Assembly: GCA_942493375.1 (NCBI GenBank) | Contig: OW818698.1 | Coordinates: 7,812,001 to 7,876,000 of the forward strand | Direction: 5' to 3' | Length of the DNA: 64,000 nucleotides | Source of the DNA: G942493375 sp942493375 | GTDB lineage: Bacteria > Armatimonadota > UBA5829 | Shown here: positions 42,026-50,936 of the stretch, in pieces | How the letters are laid out: every line of letters starts with the position of its first letter | Position numbering within the stretch: the first letter of the stretch is position 1 | Position numbers and translations under genes: made by a program | Notes under the pieces: model-generated | Database searches by the model: none | What the model saw: the letters and a program-made list of their open reading frames with translations, nothing else | Told to the model about the DNA's origin: nothing

Positions 42026-44989
42026 ATGCCGTTATTAATATTGCGTCAATTGTTTGGAAAAAGCAGATCCTTCGTGCCTCAGGATGACAAGAACTGGCAG
42101 GATGACAAGAACTGGCTGGATGACAGGAACTGGCTGGACGGTAAAGTCCTCTGTGCGGTTATCCCGGTGCTGTTTTTGCTGGTGTTTTCAATACTGGTTT
42201 CTCCACTGTGTGCTGAGAGTCGATTTGTTCGGAATGGGAGTTTTAATACAAAGGGTGGCGTCAAACCCTATTTCACACAGGAGACCGTTGACAACCTGCG
42301 AAAGAATGGATGGACTTGCCCTGACGCTAATGGATGGCCAGCCTGGTGGAGCGGCCTGGCGAATGACATGACACTGCAGTGGTTCCCTACCGGTGGCAAG
42401 AACGATGATGCTTTTATTCGGATAGGTGGAAAGAACGGGCTGGTCACTGGTTATCACGGTCTTCCACTTGAGCCCTGTAACATAGAAGTGTTGTGGCTGC
42501 GCGGCAAGGGCATTCTGCGAGCGGGTTTTCTAGGATACAAACAGGTCGATGGACAGGTTCAGGGCGGAGCCCCTACCCCTTCTCTGGAGATCAAAGTTGA
42601 TACATCGGAGTGGGTTCAGTACCGGGTGCCACTGCGCAAGAGTCCGGAGCTATGGAACATCCATGTAGCATTCTCTGTTCCGGAAGGCTCAATTGACATA
42701 GATGAAGTGGATGTAGTTCCAGCCAATGAGGCACAGATGCTTGTGGCTGAAGAAGCGGCGAAAATGTATGGCACAGGTTCACTGATTGAAAACATGAGCT
42801 GGGCGGCAGTTGATGATCAGTATCAGAAGCGTGTGATTGAATATCAGAACAGCGTCAAAGCTTTTCGGAAGCAATCAACAAAGGTAGATGCTGGCCTGTC
42901 AAAAGATATTGAGGCATTGCTCGCAGACCTCAATATCTATGTGCTTGCTCCGGATGCTAAATCCGTATTAGTTGAACACTACAATGACATGTTGGTCCTC
43001 ACACACCTGCTCAAGAGATTATCAGGGCTGGATACAACCGCGGGTCCTGTGACTGCTACATCGTTCTCAAACAGCATTAATTACAAACCCGGCGAACGTT
43101 CAGCGCGTCCTGGAACTGTTACAATAGTAGACATACGATCAAACAAGGTCCGGTATGATGAGAACGAAGCTGCAACAACTAAAATAACTCTTGTAAATAC
43201 ATCCGCTGCAGAGCAAAAAGGCACATTAGTAGCGACGCTGATCACTGAGCTGGATACGCGTCGCGAAGTCGATCGAAAGCCATATATTCTTCAGGCAAAC
43301 CAGCAGACATCGTTGGCTTTGAACTACAGTGTTGGACCGGAGACATACGGACGTGCGCTTGAGGTACGACTATTCGATGATTCAGATAAGCTGGTTGACA
43401 CCTGGCAGGAGTATTATGCAGTAGCTGCTGAATGGTTCAGGGTGCAGCAGCATATACTTGCATCGGCGATGAAGAATTATAAGACTGATCCATGGGTGAC
43501 CTATTTTAACCAGATCCACAACTTCGCCTGTGAACCTACTGACTGGGGGGTGCAGGTAGAAGAGATAAAAGGTATCGGGGATTATCTGTCTGCACAGGCT
43601 CTCTATCCACTCAACATTCAGGCCCGGCGCGCAGTGTATGAACACTACAAAGGCATCGGCATTATGGGGACATTCTATCAGAACGTTGCTTACAGCGGTC
43701 AGATGGGATACGAGGTAATACGCGAACATCCTGAGTTCGCTCTATATGATCAGAACGGGCAGCTTGCGGTGGACCCGGTCTATGGTGGTTATCCGAATCC
43801 CATGGAACTGGCATCACCGATTGAAACCGGGTCTACACGCCAAGTGATTAAGCCATACCTGAATCGAAAACTCAGCGCGTGGCATCACAGCCTGACGAAT
43901 CTGGCGCGTGAGGACGCGGTGCGTTATGGAGCAGAGCGAATCAAAGAGTATGCCGACTACATGAACTGCAGCGGTATATACTGGGATGGAAACCTGGGGC
44001 TATACTCCGGATACGGTTATGATGGCAAACCTGCAGTTCCATCTGGGAAATACGAAGACTATGTAGCACTCAATGCCCGCAATCACAGATTGTATTCCAG
44101 CATTCTGAAGAAGGACAACCTCAATTTTGGCACGTGGTATAACTGGGCAAGAGGGAGCATTGAGTATTATATTTCGATGGGGTTAAAGTCTTATCTTGGA
44201 AGTGGGGTTGGAAAAGAGGACAGGCTGGATGACTCCGTTCGTGCGGCTGCAGGCTGGAAAAATGTGATGTTTCTAATGGAGATCCAGTCTGCCTTAACGA
44301 GTGGAGATGACGATATGCGGTATCCGCGTAAGATGCTCAACAATTTGTGCGATAACCGCGATTTTCTGGTCCAGCGTTATGGTTCAAATATCATAATCGG
44401 ATATTTAAGCAATGCCACTGTCTCTGCGGATGCACCCGGACCGGACAGATGGGGTTGGGCGACGCACAATTACTTCGGCGCACAGTTAATAGCTACTCAA
44501 AATCACTTTGCATCGTGGTTTATGCCAAGTTGGAGACCTACCTTGCAATTCTTGACCAGGTATTCCAGGTTTATCTGGGCACCTGATATCAAGGTCATTC
44601 CTGCCGGTATCGCAAGTGTAACATCACCCGAGAATATCTGGTGGAAGAGGTTAGCATACAAGCGTAAGCGACCGGACGGATATGACCTTATCATCCATCT
44701 TGTGCGTATTCCACCAACAAAAATGTGGGACCTTACATATACAGTCGAACCAAAACCCCTATCAGGAGTTGTTCTCAATGTGAATATTGGGAAGGGATAT
44801 CTGCAGGATGTGCAGGCTATGCGTCCTTACTACTACGAAGAGGCCCAGCAGCCGGTACAGGTAAAAGCGGCATCGAAACTAGTGAATAGACAGGCTAAAA
44901 TCGCAGTTCCCCCGTTCAAGTATCATATGATGATTGTAATGCGGGTCAAATCGGTCGGTTCGCAGAAACCAGCGATTCGGTCTCATTGA
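42026..44989 (+). CDS. Very large secreted glycosidase-like protein with repeat-derived N-terminus
   Basis: 987 residues. The strong site AAGGAGGT at 42013-42020 fixes the ATG at 42026. Residues 11-40 are encoded by a family A half repeat and 18-base tandem units (Q-D-D-K-N-W, Q-D-D-K-N-W, L-D-D-R-N-W), and only then comes the signal helix (V-L-C-A-V-I-P-V-L-F-L-L). The exported part begins with a carbohydrate-binding-like beta-sandwich (F-V-R-N-G-S-F-N-T-K). A barrel-like region follows at about 480-800 (I-Y-W-D-G-N-L-G-L-Y, T-W-Y-N-W-A-R-G). No exact GH family is recognised. It forms an operon with the previous gene. Confidence 0.78.
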   Translation: MPLLILRQLFGKSRSFVPQDDKNWQDDKNWLDDRNWLDGKVLCAVIPVLFLLVFSILVSPLCAESRFVRNGSFNTKGGVKPYFTQETVDNLRKNGWTCPDANGWPAWWSGLANDMTLQWFPTGGKNDDAFIRIGGKNGLVTGYHGLPLEPCNIEVLWLRGKGILRAGFLGYKQVDGQVQGGAPTPSLEIKVDTSEWVQYRVPLRKSPELWNIHVAFSVPEGSIDIDEVDVVPANEAQMLVAEEAAKMYGTGSLIENMSWAAVDDQYQKRVIEYQNSVKAFRKQSTKVDAGLSKDIEALLADLNIYVLAPDAKSVLVEHYNDMLVLTHLLKRLSGLDTTAGPVTATSFSNSINYKPGERSARPGTVTIVDIRSNKVRYDENEAATTKITLVNTSAAEQKGTLVATLITELDTRREVDRKPYILQANQQTSLALNYSVGPETYGRALEVRLFDDSDKLVDTWQEYYAVAAEWFRVQQHILASAMKNYKTDPWVTYFNQIHNFACEPTDWGVQVEEIKGIGDYLSAQALYPLNIQARRAVYEHYKGIGIMGTFYQNVAYSGQMGYEVIREHPEFALYDQNGQLAVDPVYGGYPNPMELASPIETGSTRQVIKPYLNRKLSAWHHSLTNLAREDAVRYGAERIKEYADYMNCSGIYWDGNLGLYSGYGYDGKPAVPSGKYEDYVALNARNHRLYSSILKKDNLNFGTWYNWARGSIEYYISMGLKSYLGSGVGKEDRLDDSVRAAAGWKNVMFLMEIQSALTSGDDDMRYPRKMLNNLCDNRDFLVQRYGSNIIIGYLSNATVSADAPGPDRWGWATHNYFGAQLIATQNHFASWFMPSWRPTLQFLTRYSRFIWAPDIKVIPAGIASVTSPENIWWKRLAYKRKRPDGYDLIIHLVRIPPTKMWDLTYTVEPKPLSGVVLNVNIGKGYLQDVQAMRPYYYEEAQQPVQVKAASKLVNRQAKIAVPPFKYHMMIVMRVKSVGSQKPAIRSH
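42062..42133 (+). repeat. Family A half repeat plus 18-bp tandem units inside a gene
   Basis: Bases 42062-42089 match the right arm of the copy at 21792-21819 with one difference. Three 18-base units follow (42080-42097, 42098-42115, 42116-42133; CAGGATGACAAGAACTGG), overlapping the arm end. Because 18 is a multiple of three, they read as six-residue peptide repeats. Confidence 0.85.
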
Positions 44990-45399
44990 TCAGATCAATC
45001 AGCAATTGCCGTTGTCTTGCATACAGGTCATCACAAGGTATCTGATAGAGCACCTTATTATCCACTGTTCAAAATCTGCGGGTTTGATCGTGAAGCGTTG
45101 TGTCGGACAATCCAATACTCCTTTGGTAGAACCGCATTATTCGACGAATGAACGCAGATTATATTCTGAAACGTGTATGTATACGAATTTGTGGTTTCCA
45201 GCGAGGAAAACACCATGTTTATGTGGTATTAATGCTAAGATCAATTAGACATAGTTGCATGAGTCGTCACGAAGGGATGTAAACATTCTATTTTCGTTGG
45301 AATCGTAGCATGAGTCCTCTCGATTTTCGCTTGCAGCGAAAACCTGTCGGACTCGCTACGAAGGGACGAAAATATTCTATTTTCGGTGGAGGACGGAAA
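44990..45399. other. Intergenic stretch with duplicated leader motif and two hairpins
   Basis: No gene is supported. A motif (GCATGAGTC, then CGAAGGGA and ATTCTATTTTCG) occurs at 45258-45301 and again at about 45308-45390. Two hairpins are visible: TTTTCGC/GCGAAAA at 45324-45342, and CGAAAATA/TATTTTCG with a three-base loop at 45367-45385. The second ends just before the GGAGG of the zinc-ribbon gene, so it could affect translation of that gene. Confidence 0.5.
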
Positions 45400-45789
45400 A
45401 TGTTCTGTAGAAAGTGCGGTAAGGAGATAGCTGACGCAGCTGCTTATTGTCCCGGTTGTGGGACCACAGTAGTGGGTGAACGAAGCGTTTCTCGAGATAC
45501 TTCTTCGGATAAGTCTCTGGGATACATAGTACCGGTCGGTACATCGGGACTCTCAATAGCTGCAGGATATGTTGGACTGTTTTCTATACTTCTATTTCCT
45601 GCTCCTATTGCTTTGATAATGGGAATCCTTGCTCTCAAGGACCTGAAGAAGAATCCACGTCCTCACGGCAAGGGCCGGGCAATATTTGCTATTGTTATGG
45701 GTGTGGTTTTCAGCATCATATTGATTGCTGTCATTATGGGGTCAGCATTCGCCGGAGAAAGTGCATGTCCGATATGTGGACCTGATTAA
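45400..45789 (+). CDS. Zinc-ribbon and DUF4190-type membrane protein
   Basis: 129 residues starting at ATG 45400 behind GGAGG; the upstream in-frame extension lies in the hairpin region. The N-terminus is a zinc ribbon (M-F-C-R-K-C-G-K-E-I, then Y-C-P-G-C-G). Two hydrophobic helices follow at about residues 48-75 and 92-115, separated by L-K-D-L-K-K-N-P, like DUF4190. It ends with a C-P-I-C pair. Such proteins are common and uncharacterised. The ribbon should face the cytoplasm. Confidence 0.78.
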   Translation: MFCRKCGKEIADAAAYCPGCGTTVVGERSVSRDTSSDKSLGYIVPVGTSGLSIAAGYVGLFSILLFPAPIALIMGILALKDLKKNPRPHGKGRAIFAIVMGVVFSIILIAVIMGSAFAGESACPICGPD

Positions 45790-45909
45790 GATTGTTTTGC
45801 GAGTGCTCATCGCTCCTGTTCCGACGAATCAAGTGCTATAAATCGACATTAAGAGCGTCTTGCGCTAATATTTACTAATGTATTTGCAGTTTGAAAGGAT
45901 ACATTTTTG

Positions 45910-46941
45910 ATGCGACAACCAAATTTCGATAATTTGTTAAAAGTACTCCGCTGTGAAGTTCCGGAGCGCCCTACTCTCTTTGAGTTCTTCCTGAATGGTC
46001 CTCTGTATAATAAACTGGCTGGTCCAGAGATCAGTAACATGACAGACAAGTTGGCGACCTATCGCCGGCTGGTTCATGCATTCAAGAATGCAGGTTATGA
46101 TTATGCCACCGTTCACGGGTCTGAGTTTGCATTTCCGGCGGGTGAAGTTGAAAGCAAGTCAACTAAATCCATAAATGACGGCGCGGTTATCAGTGACAAG
46201 GCAAGCTTTGAAGCTTATAAATGGATGAATCCGGACGAATGCGACTATTCAGGGCTTGAAGGGATCGCCAGTGAAGTGCCTGATGGTATGAAACTGGTTG
46301 TCTACGGACCTGGTGGAGTGCTGGAGAACGTTATTGGACTGGTCGGATATGAGTCACTCTGCTTTATGATTCTGGATGAACCTGATCTTGCTCAGGAAAT
46401 ATTCGATGCAGTCGGTTCCAGACTGGTCCGTCATTATGAAATAGCTGCACCTTTTGAGGCTGTTGGAGCTTGTATTTCCAACGATGACTGGGGATTCAAG
46501 ACTCAGACAATGCTGGCACCGGACGATATGCGCCGGTTTGTGTTCCCCTGGCACAAGAAGATTGCAGAGGCAATCCATGATGCAGGTAAGCCTGCCATCC
46601 TGCACTCATGTGGAAACTTTGATGAAGTGATGGAAGACGTCATTGAAGATATGAAATATGACGGAAAGCATTCCTATGAGGATGGCATCCTGACCGTTGA
46701 GGATTCATACGAACGCTGGGGCGGACGAATTGCGATACTTGGCGGGATTGATCTTGACTACATCTGCCGGTCATCTGCTGAGGAAGTGCATGCGCGTTCG
46801 CTGGCGATGCTGGAAAGGGCTGCGACTCGCGGTGGGTATGCGCTTGGGACTGGTAACAGTGTGCCTGAGTATATACCGGATGCCAATTACTTCGCTATGA
46901 TCAGCGCGGCTACAGGGATGGATTATTCGAGGTTGGTTTGA
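45910..46941 (+). CDS. Uroporphyrinogen decarboxylase (URO-D)-family protein
   Basis: 343 residues of the URO-D superfamily barrel. L-H-S-C-G-N-F-D-E-V near residue 230 is the signature of the MtaA/CmuA-like methyltransferase branch, where His and Cys bind zinc. The C-terminal G-T-G-N-S-V-P-E-Y-I-P is typical. Haem-pathway HemE lacks this H-x-C-G segment, so corrinoid methyl transfer or an unknown reaction is more likely. The ATG at 45910 is preferred over the TTG just before it. A stretch of short repeats follows the gene. Confidence 0.82.
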   Translation: MRQPNFDNLLKVLRCEVPERPTLFEFFLNGPLYNKLAGPEISNMTDKLATYRRLVHAFKNAGYDYATVHGSEFAFPAGEVESKSTKSINDGAVISDKASFEAYKWMNPDECDYSGLEGIASEVPDGMKLVVYGPGGVLENVIGLVGYESLCFMILDEPDLAQEIFDAVGSRLVRHYEIAAPFEAVGACISNDDWGFKTQTMLAPDDMRRFVFPWHKKIAEAIHDAGKPAILHSCGNFDEVMEDVIEDMKYDGKHSYEDGILTVEDSYERWGGRIAILGGIDLDYICRSSAEEVHARSLAMLERAATRGGYALGTGNSVPEYIPDANYFAMISAATGMDYSRLV

Positions 46942-46957
46942 GGGGTGGATTCTGAAG

Positions 46958-47000
46958 GGAATCAATCCCCCTAACCCCCTCCTCCAAGGGGGAATTGGGT
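46958..47000. repeat. Family D short repeat copy
   Basis: GGAATCAATCCCCCTAACCC through CCAAGGGGGAATTGGG can fold on itself (CCCCCT with AGGGGG). It is an inverted relative of the stretch at 5371-5415. Confidence 0.55.
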
Positions 47001-47017
47001 TCGCGGTTTTTCTATTT

Positions 47018-47042
47018 CGTGTGTGATTGCAAATCACACACG
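47018..47042. terminator. 11-bp perfect hairpin
   Basis: CGTGTGTGATT and AATCACACACG flank a GCA loop, about 80 bases after the URO-D-like gene. There is no T-run after it. It is either a terminator-like hairpin or an operator-like palindrome (TGTGATTGCAAATCACA resembles a CRP-type site). Confidence 0.4.
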
Positions 47043-47105
47043 AGCGTGACTTCGCACCCAAGCGGGGCAACTTGAGCATTTTTATCATCTGGAAGGGAAC
47101 ATCGA

Positions 47106-49079
47106 ATGAAATCGGTGTGTTTGGGACTTTTACTTATTATGGCTGCATTTACTAGCATATCATCAACTGCTGAAACAAAGGGTGTTACGCTTTTTGTTTC
47201 AAAACTAGGAGATAATACCGACGGGTCCTCCTGGGCTCATGCTTATAATAATATTCAGACAGCACTGGATAAGCTTCCGGATGATACCGGGGGACATAAA
47301 ATTGTCATCCGGCCTGACACTTATATGGAAGCTAACCTGGCTGCTTCACAGAAAGGTGCGCCTGGTCGGTATAACGAACTGATCGGGGATACGGATGGTA
47401 AACTGGGTTCAGGAACTGTTGGTTGGGTTGTGATTGACTCCGGTGATCCTGAACAGAAGGGTTTCAAGAGCTATGACTGGTGGAGCACGATACGGGCATA
47501 TTCCCATGAGTGGTCACCTGAACACACTGCTCCAACATTTTCTTCAATCTGCTGGGACCGTTGGAAGCTGAGTGGTCTTTATGCAACCGGCAGCGATGCA
47601 GGGATATTCTTCGACTGCACGAACGAAGTGAAGCCTTTCAGCGTGGTTGTAGAGAACTGCGTGAGCATTGGCAGAGCATTTGGCGGTGGGGTTGCGAGTT
47701 GTCTGGCGAGACCGGATGAGCCTATTACATTTAGACACTGCTACCTGGGTGCGCTGGACTGGTGGGGAGATACATCGGCTGCTTACCTGAGATGCGAGAA
47801 CACTGCAATGCCTGCGCTGCCTGATGTGGTATTGGAAGACTGCACGATGGTCTCTCCTCAGTGTGCTCTTAAGGTCAGCAACTACGGGTTTCAATCCTAT
47901 ACCCGGGTAAAGGTCAACAGGTGCAGACTGATTGTCATGAACTTCTCTCAGCCGGTTGGAACTCCATCTGACGGGATCATTCAGAGTATGGAAGATGGAA
48001 AGCTGCTGCACTTGGAGATTGAAAACTCTGCATTGATGGGTTATAAGGTCTTCGGATGCAAAGTCCACCCGGAAACTATTGGGGATATTCAATATACAGT
48101 CAAAGGCGATGTCAAAGCCTATGTGCAGTACCAACAGGAAATCCCCAAGGGTATGACGGTCCTGGGTTCCTGGCCGAAGGATGTTTTCGAGCATATTGCA
48201 CCTCCGTCGATTGAGCGTCCATCCATATACACCGAACGTCAGCTTGTAAAGAAGGACAGTTGTGAGGTTTCCCCAGTTGAGTGGAAAGGTAAGCTGTGCT
48301 ATCTGGAATCCATCCGACCTGGTTCTGGTGGAACGGTGAATGACTACTACCTGTCGTTTAAGAATGCAGAAACCGGAGAAGAGCTGGCAAGATGCGGTAA
48401 GGGATATGGTCTGGCTTCGGCATTTGTGCACGATGGCAAGTTGTATGTATTTGCTTCAAAATGGGATCCGTCCGGTTGGACTAATGTGACTGTGTTTTAT
48501 TCATCTGATTTGAAGAAGTGGGAATCTAAGCAGGTTGTTGAAGGAGATAACGAAGGGGTTTTTAATTCTTCGGTATGTAAGGGTAGAAATAAGTTCGTTA
48601 TGGCATATGAGACCAGCGATCCGGCTTATCCTGGATTCACTACGAAGTTTGCTCAGTCGAAGGATCTGTTGAACTGGAAGAAACTACCTGAAGCAACATT
48701 TGGGACAAACCGGTACACAGCCTGCCCTTGTGTGCGATACTCCGGGGGCTATTACTATGTATTGTATCTGGAAATGAGATCTCCCCGCTGGTTCCTTGAG
48801 ACCTATATCACGAGATCAAAGGATCTGAAACACTGGGAACTCAGCAGTGCAAATCCGGTTATTACACCGGAAGGACTTGATGAGGGTGTTAACGCCTCCG
48901 ATCCTGACCTTATCGAGTGGAACGGCAAGACACTATTATATTATGCAGTAGGAGACCAGTTGACCTGGATGGATATCAAACGGGTAACCTGGCCAGGCAA
49001 ACTAGGAAGGTTCTTGTCTTCATTCTACAAGAAACTGGGGATCCCGGATGTAGGATCGATTAGCTGGGGGAAGAAATAA
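47106..49079 (+). CDS. Secreted beta-helix plus beta-propeller glycosidase-like protein
   Basis: 657 residues with a signal peptide (S-S-T-A-E). The N-terminal half resembles a pectate-lyase-type parallel beta-helix (D-G-S-S-W-A-H-A-Y-N-N-I-Q-T-A-L-D opening; later V-V-L-E-D-C-T-M, V-N-R-C-R-L). The C-terminal 250 residues are a five-bladed propeller of the GH43/GH32 type (Y-S-S-D-L-K-K-W, T-R-S-K-D-L-K-H-W, A-S-D-P-D-L-I-E-W-N-G-K). Joining both suggests attack on a polysaccharide with side chains. A propeller gene follows. Confidence 0.76.
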   Translation: MKSVCLGLLLIMAAFTSISSTAETKGVTLFVSKLGDNTDGSSWAHAYNNIQTALDKLPDDTGGHKIVIRPDTYMEANLAASQKGAPGRYNELIGDTDGKLGSGTVGWVVIDSGDPEQKGFKSYDWWSTIRAYSHEWSPEHTAPTFSSICWDRWKLSGLYATGSDAGIFFDCTNEVKPFSVVVENCVSIGRAFGGGVASCLARPDEPITFRHCYLGALDWWGDTSAAYLRCENTAMPALPDVVLEDCTMVSPQCALKVSNYGFQSYTRVKVNRCRLIVMNFSQPVGTPSDGIIQSMEDGKLLHLEIENSALMGYKVFGCKVHPETIGDIQYTVKGDVKAYVQYQQEIPKGMTVLGSWPKDVFEHIAPPSIERPSIYTERQLVKKDSCEVSPVEWKGKLCYLESIRPGSGGTVNDYYLSFKNAETGEELARCGKGYGLASAFVHDGKLYVFASKWDPSGWTNVTVFYSSDLKKWESKQVVEGDNEGVFNSSVCKGRNKFVMAYETSDPAYPGFTTKFAQSKDLLNWKKLPEATFGTNRYTACPCVRYSGGYYYVLYLEMRSPRWFLETYITRSKDLKHWELSSANPVITPEGLDEGVNASDPDLIEWNGKTLLYYAVGDQLTWMDIKRVTWPGKLGRFLSSFYKKLGIPDVGSISWGKK

Positions 49080-49088
49080 GATAAATGC

Positions 49089-49265
49089 TGCATCGGTATC
49101 AGAGCGAAGGGTGAAACCCGGAGCGGCGATGCCGATGCACTAGCTCTCAGTTATGTTGTCCAAGAATCTTCGTAGTCTGGCTGTGCATCGGCATCGGCAC
49201 TTCGGGGATCAATGACAGTGAATAACCGTTTTATAGAACTGCCCCTTCGTTCTGATACCGATGCA
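49089..49265. repeat. Nested inverted-repeat element
   Basis: Outer arms 49089-49111 and 49243-49265 match at 22 of 23 positions (TGCATCGGTATCAGAGCGAA start). Inner arms 49127-49140 and 49183-49196 (CGATGCCGATGCAC) are perfect 14-mers. Outer and inner arms share TGCATCGG. The 177-base element lies between two secreted propeller genes and looks like a MITE or a structured RNA. It has no coding capacity. Confidence 0.75.
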
Positions 49266-49288
49266 TATTTAGGTTGGTGGTGCAGATT

Positions 49289-50395
49289 ATGAAAGCTCTC
49301 AGATTCCGAGTTCAATATACTGTATTGTCGATCTTGATTGTCTTTTGTCTGGCTCAATCAGTTACCGCTAAACCATCGCATCCTGCCATTGCGCTTGCAT
49401 TAACCGATACCCTTGGGGTTGTTTGGCAGGAAGTCAAAGGGAATCCGAAACTAGCCGGCGTGCAGGCTTTGTCATGGCGGGCTGCGGGATGCACTGATCC
49501 TGCACTTGCAAGGGCTGAAGATGGCACTCTTACTGTTTGGTTTACAACGATGGGCATACGGAAGGATGCAGATGGCAAGTTTGCAGCTGATGGGCCATGG
49601 ATCGGTCGGTCTGTGGGTAAGGATTCAACATCACTAAAATTCAAATTCACTCCTGAAAAACCAGTTATTACTGATGGTCTCGAAGGTTCATGGGACCGGT
49701 ATGTTGAAACGCTTTCTGTCTTGCACGATGACAATGCTGACCGCTATATTGCCTGGTATGCCGGATATCGTGAACGCGGAGGACCAACGGGATTTGTTGA
49801 TATGGCAATCGGGCAGATGTATTCCCTCGATAAAGCGGGCACAAAATGGGCGCGGCCTCCTGCACCGATCTACCGCCCTAAAGCTGGGGAATGGGACGGA
49901 GTGCTTGTCTCTGGCCCTACAGTAGTGCGGGGACCGGACAAGATTTGGCGGCTGTATTACACAGGAATGGGAACGACCGGAGGAGTTGGCCTGCTGACTT
50001 CCAAGGACGGCGTGATCTGGACTCCACACGAAAGTGCCCCGGTAATGGACGTTGCTCCCGGGAAATGGGACAGCCAGATTCTTGAACAAGCAGTTCTTTA
50101 TGCTCACGGAAAATACTGGCTTTGGTATTCGGGACTCGATAGTCCGTTATCTGAAAAAACAGTAATCTGCATCGGTCTGGCTACTTCTGATGACGGAGTT
50201 CATTGGAAAAAACATCCCAACAATCCAGTTATAAAACCCGGACCGGAAGGTTCCTGGAATGATGCAAGAGTTGTTTCTCCCTCAGTTATCGTTGAACCAG
50301 ACGGTTCATTTCTGCTGGCAGCCCACAGCCAATCAAAGAAAGATATCAAAGAAAACAGGTCTGCAGGTGTGATTGGATTCTGGCGGTCACGATAA
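49289..50395 (+). CDS. Secreted five-bladed beta-propeller glycosidase-like protein
   Basis: 368 residues from the ATG at 49289; TTG at 49274 would add five residues. Signal peptide ends S-V-T-A-K. Propeller blades repeat a W-x-R/D-x-V and Y-T/S-G pattern: D-P-A-L-A-R-A-E-D-G-T, G-S-W-D-R-Y-V-E-T, G-E-W-D-G-V-L-V-S-G-P, Y-Y-T-G-M-G and W-Y-S-G-L. This matches GH43/GH32/GH130-type folds, with several acidic residues that could be catalytic. It is likely a secreted glycosidase or sugar-binding protein acting with the preceding one. Confidence 0.78.
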   Translation: MKALRFRVQYTVLSILIVFCLAQSVTAKPSHPAIALALTDTLGVVWQEVKGNPKLAGVQALSWRAAGCTDPALARAEDGTLTVWFTTMGIRKDADGKFAADGPWIGRSVGKDSTSLKFKFTPEKPVITDGLEGSWDRYVETLSVLHDDNADRYIAWYAGYRERGGPTGFVDMAIGQMYSLDKAGTKWARPPAPIYRPKAGEWDGVLVSGPTVVRGPDKIWRLYYTGMGTTGGVGLLTSKDGVIWTPHESAPVMDVAPGKWDSQILEQAVLYAHGKYWLWYSGLDSPLSEKTVICIGLATSDDGVHWKKHPNNPVIKPGPEGSWNDARVVSPSVIVEPDGSFLLAAHSQSKKDIKENRSAGVIGFWRSR

Positions 50396-50419
50396 TTGTG
50401 TTTGGCCAGGGAGATGGAA

Positions 50420-50899
50420 ATGAGCGAAACTTCGATGTTACACTATATCTGTTCAAAAGAGACCTTTCACCCATCCATTCAATATCCTGTCAGGTGGCTG
50501 GATAGCGTAAATGATTTTGAATTGGGGAGACAATTATTCGAAATAGCAGAACAGGACTCGGAACCATTGCAACGGATCTGGTCTGATGTTGAGAAATGGG
50601 GATACCAGTTCTGCGCCGTAGTAGAACATGATATTATTATTGCGAAAGCAGCTATCTGGCGCTACTCCGAACCAGCCTGGGATTTAGCATCTGTTGGAGT
50701 TATGAACGAGAACAACATGCTGCGCAGCTTTGGAAAATCTGTGTGTTCATTTGTCACCTCTGCAATTCTGGACGCAGATCAAATAGCTACTTGCAGCACA
50801 GGATCATACAATACCGCAATGCAGCGCACAGCAGAATCGATAGGATACCAGTATATTGAACCTGCAATGCTCCCAGCGGTTTATCCAAGATTTGAATAG
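50420..50899 (+). CDS. GNAT-family N-acetyltransferase-like protein
   Basis: 159 residues; ATG 50420 has GGGAG seven bases upstream. The fold is GNAT-like by pattern: W-D-L-A-S-V-G-V-M-N-E-N then S-F-G-K-S-V-C-S-F-V-T-S, with T-C-S-T-G-S-Y-N-T-A-M-Q-R-T-A-E-S-I-G-Y near the end. The acetyl-CoA R/Q-x-x-G-x-G/A loop is replaced by N-M-L-R-S-F-G-K, so binding may be weakened. It starts 25 bases after the propeller gene and precedes the ankyrin genes. Substrate unknown. Confidence 0.65.
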   Translation: MSETSMLHYICSKETFHPSIQYPVRWLDSVNDFELGRQLFEIAEQDSEPLQRIWSDVEKWGYQFCAVVEHDIIIAKAAIWRYSEPAWDLASVGVMNENNMLRSFGKSVCSFVTSAILDADQIATCSTGSYNTAMQRTAESIGYQYIEPAMLPAVYPRFE

Positions 50900-50936
50900 A
50901 ATTTACCCCTGACAACTATACGAGAGGAAAACACTG

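Noticed and set aside
42080..42133. Tandem 18-base units as a CRISPR-like array
   Set aside because: Units are contiguous with no spacers and lie inside a coding frame; no cas genes are present.
45006..45248. 80-codon frame after the 987-residue gene
   Set aside because: No ribosome site, no recognisable pattern and unusual residue mix; it runs into the duplicated leader region.
47544..48431. 295-codon minus-strand frame
   Set aside because: Antisense to the well-supported beta-helix/propeller gene and without any family resemblance.
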